A DNA stretch of 64,000 bases from Bacteroidota bacterium (lineage in GTDB: Bacteria; Bacteroidota; Bacteroidia; UBA4408). Of this stretch, positions 1-9,493 are shown one piece after another. Position 1 is the first letter of the stretch. Every line of letters starts with the position of its first letter. The notes beneath the pieces were generated by a model. It saw only the letters and a list, made by a program, of their open reading frames with translations, made no database searches and was not told the DNA's origin. Made by a program: the position numbers and the translations under genes. The stretch covers positions 1,352,001 to 1,416,000 of the forward strand of contig JADKCP010000001.1 in assembly GCA_016718805.1 (NCBI GenBank), given 5' to 3'.

Positions 1-417
1 TTCCACTTTTATTTTTCCGGAATCCAACAATTCTTGAATCAATTGCGTGTGGTGTATTACTTCATACTTTCCACCAAGTTCGGAGTATTCATTTTTTAAG
101 GTATTAAAGCAGTGCGGACATCCGGTAACTATTTTTTTTACTTCATAACCATTTAATACTTGAATGTTGGTCATCGCTTGCATTTGAAACAAGAACTCGT
201 TTCCTGCTCTTTTTGCAGGGTCTCCGGTACACGATTCTTCAGTACCTAACACTGCAAATTTTACTTCAGCTTTCGTCAAAATGCGAACAATTGCTTTGGT
301 AATTTTTTTTGCTCTATCGTCAAAGCTACCTGCGCAGCCTACCCAAAATAATATTTCAGGAACTTCTCCTTTAGCAAGGCATTCAGCCATTGTTGGTACT
401 ACCAGTTCTTTCTCCAT
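1..417 (-). CDS. Fe-S oxidoreductase, CCG-domain subunit (HdrB/LldE-like), partial
   Basis: Only the first 139 codons are inside the window; the 3' end lies beyond position 1. The N-terminal part reads MEKELVVPTMAECLAKGEVP, followed by FWVGCAGSFDDRAKK and later ESCTGDPAKRAGNE and TGCPHCFNTLKNEY. These are the cysteine-rich CCG motifs of heterodisulfide-reductase-B/glycolate-oxidase Fe-S subunits. By family, these proteins receive electrons from a partner with two 4Fe-4S clusters. The partner here is probably the membrane protein encoded at 1158-2525. The ATG follows the stop of the SIMPL gene after one base (TAACATG), which suggests co-transcription and coupled translation. The electron donor and acceptor cannot be named from sequence. 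Confidence 0.85.
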   Translation of the reverse strand, partial: MEKELVVPTMAECLAKGEVPEILFWVGCAGSFDDRAKKITKAIVRILTKAEVKFAVLGTEESCTGDPAKRAGNEFLFQMQAMTNIQVLNGYEVKKIVTGCPHCFNTLKNEYSELGGKYEVIHHTQLIQELLDSGKIKVE

Positions 418-418
418 G

Positions 419-1165
419 TTAGTTTATTTCAAAATCACAGTTAAGTGTAATGGATGCTGTTTTTCGTTTTGAAGATGTATTAAAAGTACCTCCCCAAGAA
501 TAATCTTCTCCTGCATTTTGTCCTACAATTTGAAAGACACCCATACTTGCATTTTTTAAATTGCCCAGCTTATTCCCTGCATTTTCAGCAATGCTTTGCG
601 CTCTACTACGTGCATCTTTTGTGGCTTCCGAAATCATTTCCACTTTTAACGCAGCTAATTTAGTATAATAGTAGCGGGGATTTTCGGAATAGAACTCAAT
701 TCCCTGATTAATTAATTCGGTTACTTCTCGTGAAAGATTTTCGATTTTTTCAACCTCCTTCGATTCTATGGTAATGCTTTGGTTTAAGGTATACCCAGTA
801 AATTTTCGTCCGGTTAACCGACCTACATTGTCAAATAAATCATCATAATTTTTTGAAATTGTGACAGAAGAAAAAATAAGTTCTGTTTCAATAACTCCTT
901 TGGATGTAAAGTACTTTTGAATTAATTCGCGATCATTGTTAAGCAATTGATAAGCCTGTTTTAATTCAAAAGAGGATCGGCTAAAACTACCTGTCCAAAC
1001 TATCAAATCAGAAACAAAATCGCGAGAACCTAAACCTGTTACAGAAATTTTTTGTGTGTAATTATTCCTATTTTTAAAGGCTCCTCCTAATATTGCAGCT
1101 GAGATAACAATAGCAATTGCAATAAGTAATGTAGAAATATATTTTTTGTTTTCCATGTTATTCAT
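419..1165 (-). CDS. SIMPL domain-containing protein (DUF541, YggE-like)
   Basis: This 248-residue protein has one N-terminal hydrophobic segment (about residues 8-27, STLLIAIAIVISAAILGGAF), consistent with a signal anchor or uncleaved signal. The rest reads as a SIMPL/DUF541 domain: ISVTGLGSRDFVSDL early on, LNQSITIESKEVEKIENLSRE in the middle and a conserved AALKVEMISEATKDARSRAQ helix, ending with a short beta strand. SIMPL proteins are periplasmic or membrane-anchored; their biochemical role is poorly defined. Two ATGs are possible, at 1165 (8-base overlap with the upstream gene) and at 1156 (one-base gap). The gene lies between two Fe-S electron-transfer genes. Confidence 0.85.
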   Translation of the reverse strand: MNNMENKKYISTLLIAIAIVISAAILGGAFKNRNNYTQKISVTGLGSRDFVSDLIVWTGSFSRSSFELKQAYQLLNNDRELIQKYFTSKGVIETELIFSSVTISKNYDDLFDNVGRLTGRKFTGYTLNQSITIESKEVEKIENLSREVTELINQGIEFYSENPRYYYTKLAALKVEMISEATKDARSRAQSIAENAGNKLGNLKNASMGVFQIVGQNAGEDYSWGGTFNTSSKRKTASITLNCDFEIN

Positions 1166-2525
1166 TTTTCCAATTTAAACGGTCGGCGGGTGAAAATTGC
1201 CACGGAGCTCCATTGTTTTCAATATTTGTAAACATGGCATTCAACGCGGCTGGTGCATCCGATTGCTCCATAACCAGGTATCTTCGTAAATCGATAATAA
1301 TAGAGAGTGGATCAATATTAATCGGACAAGCTTCGGTGCATGCATTACAGGTTGTACAAGCCCAAAGTTCTTCTGCAGTTATATAGTCGCCAACTAAGGC
1401 CTTTGAATCGCTATAATTTGCACCGTTTTTATCTATCCCTTTCCCAATTTCTTCCATACGGTCTCTCGTATCCATCATTATTTTACGTGGCGACAAAAGT
1501 TTGCCGGTTTGATTGGCTGGGCAATTGCTTGTGCAACGACCACATTCAGTACAACTATATGCGTCCATTAATTGTTTCCAACTTAAATCAGGAACATCCT
1601 TGGCTCCAAATTTTGCTGGAGGTGCATCACTAGCTGGAGGCACTGCACTTGGATCGAGCATCAATTTTACCTCATTAGTTACTGATTCGAGATTTGAAAA
1701 TTTCCCTTTAGGTTTCAAATTTGAGTAAAAAACAGTTGGGAAGGCAAGTAAAATGTGGAAGTGTTTTGAATAGGGAATGTAATTTAAAAAGGCAATTATT
1801 CCAAGTATGTGAAACCACCAACAAACTCTTTCAATATAATGTAATGCTATAGGGTTACTTGGCAAAAATCCCGTTAAATAAGCACTTACCGGAAAGTATA
1901 AACCTTTTCCAACTTGACCTTGTTCACCAAATATTTTTGCTGCAGCGTCTGCAAATTCAGGGAATAAAATACCGCCACTTAATTTGCCGTAACTCATCAT
2001 TACCCCATCGGCAGCATTCATTATTAAAAATGCCGACATCAACACTATTTCGGTAGTCAAAATTATAGCAGCATCATTTCTAGGCCAGCCATCTAACTCT
2101 TTGTTCATAAAGCGTTTTAATTTTATCACATACCTGCGAATAAGGAATATAGCGCAACCCACTATTACAAGTAAAGCAAGGAATTCGAAGGAGGCAATTA
2201 ACAGGTAATAGAAGTGTCCCATAAAGGCAAATATGCGATGGGTACCAAAAATTCCATCTATCAATATTTCGAGTACTTCTATATTAATGATGATAAAACC
2301 AACATAAACAAATATGTGCAGTATTCCGGCAACCGGCCGCACCACCATTTTGCTTTGACCAATGGCTACTTTTGCCATCAATTTCCATCGTTCGCTTATG
2401 TTGTCAGAAATAGTAAGCGCTCTGCCCAGAAGAATATTTCTTCTAATTTTCGAGGCATTTCGGGCAAACCAATAAATACCACCTGCCAGAAGCACACAAA
2501 ATATTAGGTTATCTATCCAATTCAT
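1158..2525 (-). CDS. Membrane-bound Fe-S protein, HdrC-like with two 4Fe-4S clusters
   Basis: 455 residues. The N-terminal half carries about six hydrophobic segments (for example residues 5-20, 68-90, 103-130, 152-172 and 233-262), resembling the cytochrome-b/nitrate-reductase-gamma type membrane module. The C-terminal third is a soluble ferredoxin domain with two CxxCxxCxxxC sets: C325, C328, C331, C335 and C390, C393, C396, C400, each followed by P. This is the architecture of HdrC/GlpC-type quinone-linked electron carriers. It probably passes electrons between the quinone pool and the CCG subunit at 1-417. The start is an ATG. Substrate and direction of electron flow are unknown. Confidence 0.85.
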   Translation of the reverse strand: MNWIDNLIFCVLLAGGIYWFARNASKIRRNILLGRALTISDNISERWKLMAKVAIGQSKMVVRPVAGILHIFVYVGFIIINIEVLEILIDGIFGTHRIFAFMGHFYYLLIASFEFLALLVIVGCAIFLIRRYVIKLKRFMNKELDGWPRNDAAIILTTEIVLMSAFLIMNAADGVMMSYGKLSGGILFPEFADAAAKIFGEQGQVGKGLYFPVSAYLTGFLPSNPIALHYIERVCWWFHILGIIAFLNYIPYSKHFHILLAFPTVFYSNLKPKGKFSNLESVTNEVKLMLDPSAVPPASDAPPAKFGAKDVPDLSWKQLMDAYSCTECGRCTSNCPANQTGKLLSPRKIMMDTRDRMEEIGKGIDKNGANYSDSKALVGDYITAEELWACTTCNACTEACPINIDPLSIIIDLRRYLVMEQSDAPAALNAMFTNIENNGAPWQFSPADRLNWKNE

Positions 2526-2635
2526 TTTTTACTTATTATAGATGAAACATTGATGCTGGTAGTAAGCATAAAGCTAATTAAGCTAGATTGTTTACAATTC
2601 AATTAAAAGCTCCAGTTTAAAGTTAACCAGTTGCA

Positions 2636-3589
2636 TTACTTCGAATCTTTTTTGCCAAACACACTTAAGTGAACATAACGACCAGGATGTTGATTTAAAT
2701 CAATTAGTAGTTTATCCAAATTTTTAGAAGCAGAAGTTAGATTGTTGTAAAGCGAATCATTGTTAACTAGCAAGCCTAAGGATCCTTTACCGGAATTTAT
2801 TTTAGCTGCAATAATATCAATGTTTTTAATAGCTGAGTTTGCATTGTTTATAGTAGTTGCAATATTAGCTTTTGCTAAGGAGTCGCTTATATTGTTAAAG
2901 TTTTTTAGAATAGCTGCTAAATCTTTATTTCCTGTTTTTAAATTTCCGGTGATGGATTCAACATTCAATAAAATATTATCGAGCCTAACTTTTTCAGAGG
3001 CCAACAATCCATCGGCTTGAGCGGTCATAGAATTTAAATTTTTCAAGGTGTTTTTTAAATTATTTCCACCACCTTGATTAATAATTCCATTCACACTAGC
3101 AACTAATGAATCAATCGTTACAATTAATTTTTCAGCTTTGTTTTTAATTGGTAAAACCTGATCGCCTATATCATCCAGCATTTTTGACTTAACATCTCCA
3201 GCAAGTGTATCACCGCTTTCAGCAAAAACTTTTGAATCGCCCAACACCAAATTAATTGCTTGAGTACCCAATAATCCATTTGCAAATACTCGAGCAATAG
3301 TATTTTTAGGAATGGTTAAATCATTTTCTTTCAAACTAATTTCAACAATCATTTTTCCCGAATTGTCGGGATGAAAAAATATATGATTTACTTGGCCAAC
3401 AATAAATCCATTAATAAATACCGGATTGGCTTCAGTTAATCCATCTACATTTTCATAAACTGCAAAGAAATGTGTTCGGTTCGTGAAAATGTTTTTACCT
3501 TTTAAAAAGTTCAATCCATATACCAACAAAAAGATGGAACCGGCTACTATCAATCCAATTTTTGCTTCTCTAGATAATTTGAGTTTCAT
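2636..3589 (-). CDS. MCE/MlaD family lipid-transport protein
   Basis: 317 residues. A single N-terminal transmembrane anchor (about residues 10-28) is followed by an MCE domain (about 36-115; FAVYENVDGLTEANPVFING, GLLGTQAINLVLG), then a long helical region rich in N, L and S that may form an extended tube or coiled coil. MCE proteins in Gram-negatives are anchored in the inner membrane and contribute to phospholipid trafficking between membranes as the substrate-binding part of an Mla-like ABC importer. No ATPase or permease partner is adjacent. The gene lies 41 bases downstream of the amidase gene on the same strand and is probably co-transcribed with it. Confidence 0.85.
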   Translation of the reverse strand: MKLKLSREAKIGLIVAGSIFLLVYGLNFLKGKNIFTNRTHFFAVYENVDGLTEANPVFINGFIVGQVNHIFFHPDNSGKMIVEISLKENDLTIPKNTIARVFANGLLGTQAINLVLGDSKVFAESGDTLAGDVKSKMLDDIGDQVLPIKNKAEKLIVTIDSLVASVNGIINQGGGNNLKNTLKNLNSMTAQADGLLASEKVRLDNILLNVESITGNLKTGNKDLAAILKNFNNISDSLAKANIATTINNANSAIKNIDIIAAKINSGKGSLGLLVNNDSLYNNLTSASKNLDKLLIDLNQHPGRYVHLSVFGKKDSK

Positions 3590-3630
3590 AATTAATTCTG
3601 CTTTTCTTTTTCGGAAAAAATGGGTTGATT

Positions 3631-4887
3631 TTATTTTTTTTGCAACAACAATGCATCTTTCATGTTTATTCGCTTGCCATCTTTAAATGCAACCACAAAT
3701 GCTTCTTTAAAGCCGTTGGTGCGTATTTCTTTTTGCAGATTCATAGCTTCATTAAAATCATTGAAGTTGCCAACTGTATATTTATACATTCCATTTTCAA
3801 CGTATTCCGACACTCCTTTAAGTTGTTTAAACTGATTCGAAGTTAGTGGAATTTTTTTATCTGAACTGCTAAATTGAACTTTATAAGTTACTGCACTTTC
3901 TTTTGTATTTTCAGGTTCATTGTTGAGTGCCCTTTTACTTTGAACAGTGTCAAAAATCTTTGTCGAATCTTCAACTTGCTTTACATCTGAAGGAACCGGT
4001 TTATTGGAAATTGGTTTCTTGTATAAATTATCCTTGGGCTTTTCTTCCAGTTTATTATCCTGCTTTAGTTCGTCTCGTTTTCCTTCATTTATTTTAACGT
4101 CATCAAGGTCGCCTTTGTATTTTCGGAAGGCACGGTAAATGCTTTCTGCAATTTTTAGTTGTCCCTTATCTGTTACCATTAATCGTTCATCTTCGGGGTT
4201 TGTTAAAAAACCTGTTTCAATTAATATACTGGGCATTGCAGTGTACACCAACACCAAAAAACCCGCCTGTTTAACACCCCGGTCAAAACGCTTATCTACT
4301 TCTCTGAACTCATCCTGTACTAAGGAAGCTATTGTTAAACTTTGTTCCAGAAAGGCATTTTGATAGAGTGTAAAAATAATACTTGCTTCTGGGGAATTTG
4401 GATCAAATCCATCGTATTTGGTTTTATAATCCTTCTCTAATAATACCGACTCGTTTTCTCGTTTCGCTACATCCAAATTGTCGGCACTACGGTGTAATCC
4501 CATACTAAATGTTTCAACACCATAAGCATTGCTCTTACCCGAGTTGCAATGAATTGAAATAAATAAATCAGCATGATTGCGATTCGCAATATTGGCGCGT
4601 TCATGAAGTTCAATAAACTCATCTTTCTCACGAGTATACACCACTTTCACATCGGGATGGTTTTCAGAAATCAACTTTCCTAATTTCAAGGCAACCGATA
4701 ATGTAACTTCCTTTTCCTTGCCTTTTCTGCCATGACAACCAGGGTCGTGACCACCGTGCCCGGCATCGATGACAATCGTTTTAATAGCAGGATTTTTTTT
4801 CTTTAAATTTCCTGCATAGCCAGTAATTGCTAGCATACAGCAAATGCCTATACATAAAATGAAGGAAGACGATTGGAGTATTTTCAA
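3631..4887 (-). CDS. N-acetylmuramoyl-L-alanine amidase (Amidase_3) with C-terminal SPOR-like domain
   Basis: 418 residues with an N-terminal signal peptide (hydrophobic to about residue 24). The Amidase_3 catalytic domain spans about 35-260. It has zinc-ligand motifs IVIDAGHGGHDPG (H44 region) and FISIHCNSG, and the terminal IETGFLTN glutamate motif. A charged Lys/Glu/Pro linker (about 265-335) leads to a C-terminal domain of about 75 residues (YKVQFSSSDKKIPL...YTVGNFNDFNEAMNLQKEI) that resembles SPOR domains, which bind denuded septal glycan. The enzyme would cleave the amide bond between MurNAc and the stem peptide in the periplasm during daughter-cell separation. The start is TTG: a stop codon sits two codons upstream and the next ATG would remove the signal peptide. 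Confidence 0.9.
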   Translation of the reverse strand: MKILQSSSFILCIGICCMLAITGYAGNLKKKNPAIKTIVIDAGHGGHDPGCHGRKGKEKEVTLSVALKLGKLISENHPDVKVVYTREKDEFIELHERANIANRNHADLFISIHCNSGKSNAYGVETFSMGLHRSADNLDVAKRENESVLLEKDYKTKYDGFDPNSPEASIIFTLYQNAFLEQSLTIASLVQDEFREVDKRFDRGVKQAGFLVLVYTAMPSILIETGFLTNPEDERLMVTDKGQLKIAESIYRAFRKYKGDLDDVKINEGKRDELKQDNKLEEKPKDNLYKKPISNKPVPSDVKQVEDSTKIFDTVQSKRALNNEPENTKESAVTYKVQFSSSDKKIPLTSNQFKQLKGVSEYVENGMYKYTVGNFNDFNEAMNLQKEIRTNGFKEAFVVAFKDGKRINMKDALLLQKK

Positions 4888-4921
4888 ATTTTATACAGCT
4901 ACTTTAACACTAATTACAATA

Positions 4922-4950
4922 CTGTCAATAAACAATTTTCGTTAGCTTTG
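4922..4950 (+). promoter_or_regulatory. Putative Bacteroidota-type promoter for lptD
   Basis: TAGCTTTG at 4943-4950 matches the TAnnTTTG -7 box. CTG at 4922-4924 stands 18 bases upstream in place of the TTG -33 box (one mismatch). It lies 44 bases upstream of the TTG start of lptD, in the divergent amidase/lptD gap. Confidence 0.4.
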
Positions 4951-4994
4951 ACGCTTTATTTTATCTGTAATTTTTACAAAAATAGAATTAAAAG

Positions 4995-7541
4995 TTGGGG
5001 CATAAACGCGTACTGAAACATTTTATTATCTGTTCATTGTTGATTACTCATGCAATGATTTTAGCCGCAGTTCCTGCTGATGTTTTTTATAGAACAGAGT
5101 TGGATTCGCTAAATGTACCAGCTCAACCAACTGTAAGCTCTGATTCTTCAAAGGTTTTCAAAAGCGCACTAAAATCTAAAGTAACTTATTCAGCTCGTGA
5201 TTCAATTCGTTTTGAGGTTGAAAATCAAAAAGTGTACCTCTATGGTGATGCCCATGTTACTTATGAAGATACGAAGTTAGATGCCGAACAAATTATATTG
5301 GATACTAAAAACAATTTTGTAACCGCAAATGGAATAATTGATTCAACCGGAAAGCGTGTAGGTGATCCTAAATTTGCAGATGGTGGACAAGAATTTTCCT
5401 CACGAGGTATGAGTTATAATTTTGAAACTAAAAAAGGTAAAATTAAAGATGTTATTACCAAGGAAGGAGACGGTATATTACACGGTGAGCAGGTAAAACG
5501 CGATAGCAGCAATAATTTTTTTGTGCGTCATGGTAAATACACTACCTGCGATTTAGAACATCCGCATTATTATATTTCTGCTTCAAAAGTGCGTGTTATA
5601 CCCGACGATAAAATTGTAACCGGACCGGCCTATTTGGTTATTGCTGATGTGCCTACTCCCTTGATGTTGCCTTTTGGTTTTTTTCCAAATAAGAAAGGAC
5701 AAAAGTCGGGAATCCTTATTCCTACTTATGGAGAATCAATTAACCAGGGTTTCTTTTTAACCGATGGAGGTTATTATTTTGGTATAAGCGATAAAGTAGA
5801 TTTGGCAGTAAGAGGCGATATTTATAGTAAAGGAAGTTGGGGAGCGAAAGCACTTAGTAATTATGCTAAACGATACAAATTTAACGGTAATATTAGTCTT
5901 AGTTATGCCAATCAAAAATTTGGTGAAAAGTACTTGGATGACTATAATGAATTGCAAAATTTTAGAATAAACTGGACGCATAATCAAGATGCAAAGGCGC
6001 GACCTGATAGAAGATTTTCAGCTAGTGTAAATGCCGGATCAAGCGGATTTGGCAGGTACCAGAACACTACTTCCCGACAATATTTGCAAAATGAATTGAG
6101 TTCCTCAATTACCTTTACTAAAAGTTGGATTGGTAAGCCTTATAATTTTTCGGCGGCCATCAATCACAATCAAAACACTCTTTTAAAAACCATCAGCATA
6201 AAATTGCCTGAGCTTACGTTTAATGTGGCGCGCATACTTCCATTTCAAAAAATGGAAACAAAAAATGGACTCCGATGGCTAAAAACACTTGGCTTTAGCT
6301 ACACAACTAATTTGCGCAATCAAATCGATAGCTACGACAGTTTGTTATTTACGAAAAATTTAAACTCACAAATGAAAAACGGAATGAATCACAGTATTCC
6401 GGTGAGTACTTCTATAAAATTGTTCAAGTACTTTAATCTTAATCCATCGTTTACTTACAACGAAAATTGGTATCTGCAAACTATTCGTAAGCATTATTCT
6501 TATGATGAAACAGGAGTTGGTGTTTTAAAGATTGATACAATTTCAAAGTTCCAGGCTTCGCGCGATTATGCATTTGGAACAAATCTTACTACTAATTTAT
6601 ACGGATTGTATCAACTCAAACGAGGGAAATTGAAGGCGGTTAGACATGTATTAACTCCAACAATTGGATATTCCTACACACCCGGATTAGGAAAATATAT
6701 TTATGGACCATGGGGAAGTAATGGAACCAAATCAAGATACTCAATATATGATGGAACTTTATTTGGTGGTCCAAATCCAAATAAATCTAGTGCTATTGTT
6801 TTTGGACTCACTAATAACCTCGAAATGAAGGTGAAATCAAAAAAGGATACTATTTCAGGCTTCAAAAAAATTAGCATTTTCGATTATCTTGGAGTGAATT
6901 CATCTTACAACATGATTGCCGATTCATTTAATCTAGCTCCATTTAATTTAGGCATGCGTACCAAACTGCTCCAAAATGTTGACTTAAACGTGAATGCAGT
7001 CATGGATCCATATCGCCTTGACTCGGCTGGAATTCGCAGAAAGGAATACGTATGGACTGAAAAAAATTCAGTAGGAAGATTGATTAGTAGTTCAGCCTCT
7101 ATTAGTTTTGGATTGAAGAGTAAAGAAAAAATTGCAAACACAACCAGTAGCGAAAATACCAACAATCCAGGAGTGATACCCGGTACAATTGAAGAGGATT
7201 ATGTTGATTTTAGTGTTCCTTGGAGTTTAAACGTGAGCTATAATTTATTGTATTCAAAACCGGCCCTCGAAAAAACGATCACTCAAACACTCAGTTTTTA
7301 CGGGGATATTAGCATTACTCAAAACTGGAAAGTATCGCTTAATTCAGGATTCGATTTCGAGACAAAAAAGATATCCTACACTTCCGTAAATATTCACCGC
7401 GATTTACATTGTTGGGAAATGCATTTAAATTTAGTTCCACTTGGACCTCGCAGAAGCTACAGTTTTGAGCTACGTGTAAAATCAAGTGTACTTTCAGATC
7501 TAAAAATTCCACGAAAGCAAGATTGGTACGACTTAAAATAG
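4995..7541 (+). CDS. lptD: LPS-assembly protein LptD (Bacteroidota type)
   Basis: 848 residues. A signal-peptide-like N-terminus is followed by an OstA/LptA-like jellyroll part (about 65-215; VTYEDTKLDAEQIILDTKNN, KIKDVITKEGDGILHGEQVK), then a large beta-barrel region. The C-terminal barrel end (VPWSLNVSYNLLYSKP; DLHCWEMHLNLVPLGPRRSY) is typical of Bacteroidota LptD as I know it. The protein would insert LPS into the outer leaflet of the outer membrane with LptE (encoded at 28408) and the LptB-driven bridge (44485). No ATG is available: an in-frame TAA at 4989-4991 directly precedes the TTG at 4995, which I chose because it leaves a full signal peptide. A CTG at 5013 is an alternative. The gene is divergent from the amidase, an arrangement common in the phylum. 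Confidence 0.88.
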   Translation: MGHKRVLKHFIICSLLITHAMILAAVPADVFYRTELDSLNVPAQPTVSSDSSKVFKSALKSKVTYSARDSIRFEVENQKVYLYGDAHVTYEDTKLDAEQIILDTKNNFVTANGIIDSTGKRVGDPKFADGGQEFSSRGMSYNFETKKGKIKDVITKEGDGILHGEQVKRDSSNNFFVRHGKYTTCDLEHPHYYISASKVRVIPDDKIVTGPAYLVIADVPTPLMLPFGFFPNKKGQKSGILIPTYGESINQGFFLTDGGYYFGISDKVDLAVRGDIYSKGSWGAKALSNYAKRYKFNGNISLSYANQKFGEKYLDDYNELQNFRINWTHNQDAKARPDRRFSASVNAGSSGFGRYQNTTSRQYLQNELSSSITFTKSWIGKPYNFSAAINHNQNTLLKTISIKLPELTFNVARILPFQKMETKNGLRWLKTLGFSYTTNLRNQIDSYDSLLFTKNLNSQMKNGMNHSIPVSTSIKLFKYFNLNPSFTYNENWYLQTIRKHYSYDETGVGVLKIDTISKFQASRDYAFGTNLTTNLYGLYQLKRGKLKAVRHVLTPTIGYSYTPGLGKYIYGPWGSNGTKSRYSIYDGTLFGGPNPNKSSAIVFGLTNNLEMKVKSKKDTISGFKKISIFDYLGVNSSYNMIADSFNLAPFNLGMRTKLLQNVDLNVNAVMDPYRLDSAGIRRKEYVWTEKNSVGRLISSSASISFGLKSKEKIANTTSSENTNNPGVIPGTIEEDYVDFSVPWSLNVSYNLLYSKPALEKTITQTLSFYGDISITQNWKVSLNSGFDFETKKISYTSVNIHRDLHCWEMHLNLVPLGPRRSYSFELRVKSSVLSDLKIPRKQDWYDLK

Positions 7542-7614
7542 TGTAACCAAGCTATCTCTGAAAATCAGTATTCTTGCGATTTAAACTTCAGTAAACAAAA
7601 ACGTTAGAAAGTAT

Positions 7615-8604
7615 TTATTTGGTAAGCTCAGCCCAAAGCATATCTTTTAGTTTTTGCAAACCCATTTGGTTATGAGCCGAAATAAAAACATGCGGAATAG
7701 GGGGTAAGTCTTTTTTTAATTCTGCAATTAATTCGTCGTCGAGTAAATCACACTTCGAAATTGCCAACATTCTACTCTTATCCAATAACTCAGGATTGTA
7801 GAGTTTTAATTCATTGAGTAAAATAGCGTATTCTTTAGTAATATCATTGCTGTCGGCAGGAACTATAAATAGTAAAATTGAATTACGTTCAATATGGCGT
7901 AAAAACCGAATTCCCAATCCTTTTCCTTCATGAGCTCCTTCAATAATTCCAGGAATATCGGCCATTACAAAAGATTTGTAATCGCGATAAGGAACAATTC
8001 CAAGATTGGGTACTAGTGTAGTAAATGGATAGTTTGCAATTTCAGGCTTTGCAGCGGAAACCTTGCTAAGTAAAGTTGATTTTCCGGCATTTGGAAATCC
8101 AACCAAACCTACATCTGCCAGCACTTTTAATTCAAGAATTTTCCATTCTTCTTTTCCATCTTCACCCGGTTGAGCATAGCGTGGGGTTTGATGAGTAGGC
8201 GATTTAAAGTGATCATTACCCAATCCGCCTCTTCCTCCTTCAAGCAAAACTCTAGTTTCGCCATCTGTAGTTATTTCAAAAAGCACTTCACCTGTTTCAA
8301 CATCTTTGGCTATTGTACCAATAGGAACTTCCAACATTTCATCCTTCCCATTCGCACCGGTTTTATTGGCACTTCCTCCATCTCCACCCGGAGCAGCAAT
8401 TACGTGTTTGCGGTACTTCAAGTGGATGAGCGTCCATAATTGCTTATTTCCTTTCAAAATAATATGTCCACCGCGTCCGCCATCTCCACCATCAGGTCCT
8501 CCTTTAGGATTTGATTTGTCGCGGTGCAAATGGGTAGAACCTTTTCCTCCCTTGCCGGAACGACAACAAATTTTTACATAATCAACAAAATTCGAATCAG
8601 CCAT
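7615..8604 (-). CDS. obgE: GTPase ObgE/CgtA
   Basis: 329 residues. The glycine-rich Obg domain occupies about 1-158 (CRSGKGGKGSTHLHRDKSNP, GGPDGGDGGRGGHIILKGN). The G domain follows with G1 GFPNAGKST, G3 DIPGIIEGAHEGKGLG and a SKCD G4. There is no OCT C-terminal extension, as expected for this phylum. Obg is a ribosome-associated GTPase needed for large-subunit maturation and stringent-response coupling. It is transcribed in the same direction as adk and hpt; hpt-adk-obgE is a recurrent Bacteroidota order, although a 310-base gap separates it from adk here. Confidence 0.97.
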   Translation of the reverse strand: MADSNFVDYVKICCRSGKGGKGSTHLHRDKSNPKGGPDGGDGGRGGHIILKGNKQLWTLIHLKYRKHVIAAPGGDGGSANKTGANGKDEMLEVPIGTIAKDVETGEVLFEITTDGETRVLLEGGRGGLGNDHFKSPTHQTPRYAQPGEDGKEEWKILELKVLADVGLVGFPNAGKSTLLSKVSAAKPEIANYPFTTLVPNLGIVPYRDYKSFVMADIPGIIEGAHEGKGLGIRFLRHIERNSILLFIVPADSNDITKEYAILLNELKLYNPELLDKSRMLAISKCDLLDDELIAELKKDLPPIPHVFISAHNQMGLQKLKDMLWAELTK

Positions 8605-8914
8605 ATAATGCTTTTATGCTTATTTAAAGCGCTGCAAAGGTATTTAAAATATCTATGAAAGCTAATTCTTATGCTGCTTGCAACATTTTTAACTGCTTAC
8701 TTAGCTTGCCTTGATAAGATGTTGTGTCGCATTTCCAATATAAATTTATTGGTAACAATTTGAAATGAAACCCGTTTTAATTTATCCTACCGGTAACTAT
8801 AGCTGAAACCGAATAAAGTAAAAGCAAGGAGTAATTGCAGATTTAAAAATTACAGCAGGCCATTAAGCGAAAGTACCTTTTATAAAGGCAATTAAGAAAA
8901 ACTACTGGAATAGT
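8605..8914. other. Intergenic region obgE-adk, no gene seen
   Basis: 310 bases without a convincing reading frame, tRNA fold or intrinsic terminator. The only signal I can support is a possible -7 box for obgE close to its start codon. Confidence 0.5.
8635..8642 (-). promoter_or_regulatory. Possible -7 box for obgE
   Basis: On the minus strand this reads TACCTTTG, an exact TAnnTTTG match 31 bases upstream of the obgE ATG. No TTG box is visible at the usual distance, so support is weak. Confidence 0.3.
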
Positions 8915-9484
8915 TTAGTGTGCAATTTTAGCACATAACAGTTCAAATATTTGATCAACAGAACCAGTTCCGGGAATAGAAATAAATTTATTTTGTGCCG
9001 AATAATATTGCTTAAGTGGAGCCGTTTTTGAATTGTACTCAATAATTCGTTTACGAATTACTTCTTCATTTTGATCATCAGCTCTTCCCGAATCTAAACC
9101 TCTTTTTAAAAGGCGACGCGTTAATTCTTCATCCTCCACTTCTAATGCAAGCATCATTGAAATTGATGTGTTTTTTTCAGCCAACAAATCATCTAAAGCT
9201 TGAGCCTGTGCGGTTGTTCTAGGAAATCCATCGAATATAAAACCTTTCGCATTTCTGTTTGCATCGAGCTTTGACGAAATCATTCCAATTACTACAGCAT
9301 CAGGAACAAGTAGTCCTTGATCCATCAATTTTTTAGCTTCCAATCCGAGTGCTGTCGCATTGGCAATTTCGGCGCGTAAAATATCACCTGTTGAAAGATG
9401 TACTAAAGCATATTTTTCAATTAATTTAACTGATTGTGTGCCTTTACCAGCACCGGGAGGACCAAATAATACTAAATTTAACAT
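8915..9484 (-). CDS. adk: Adenylate kinase
   Basis: 189 residues. P-loop GPPGAGKGTQ at about residues 8-17, the NMP-binding segment LSTGDILRAE, FDGFPRT, and a short LID (KRGLDSGRADDQNEE) with no zinc cysteines, which is the short-LID form. It interconverts ATP plus AMP with two ADP in the cytoplasm. The ATG lies nine bases after the hpt stop, so hpt and adk form an operon of purine-nucleotide metabolism. Confidence 0.97.
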   Translation of the reverse strand: MLNLVLFGPPGAGKGTQSVKLIEKYALVHLSTGDILRAEIANATALGLEAKKLMDQGLLVPDAVVIGMISSKLDANRNAKGFIFDGFPRTTAQAQALDDLLAEKNTSISMMLALEVEDEELTRRLLKRGLDSGRADDQNEEVIRKRIIEYNSKTAPLKQYYSAQNKFISIPGTGSVDQIFELLCAKIAH

Positions 9485-9493
9485 GAGGCAAGA

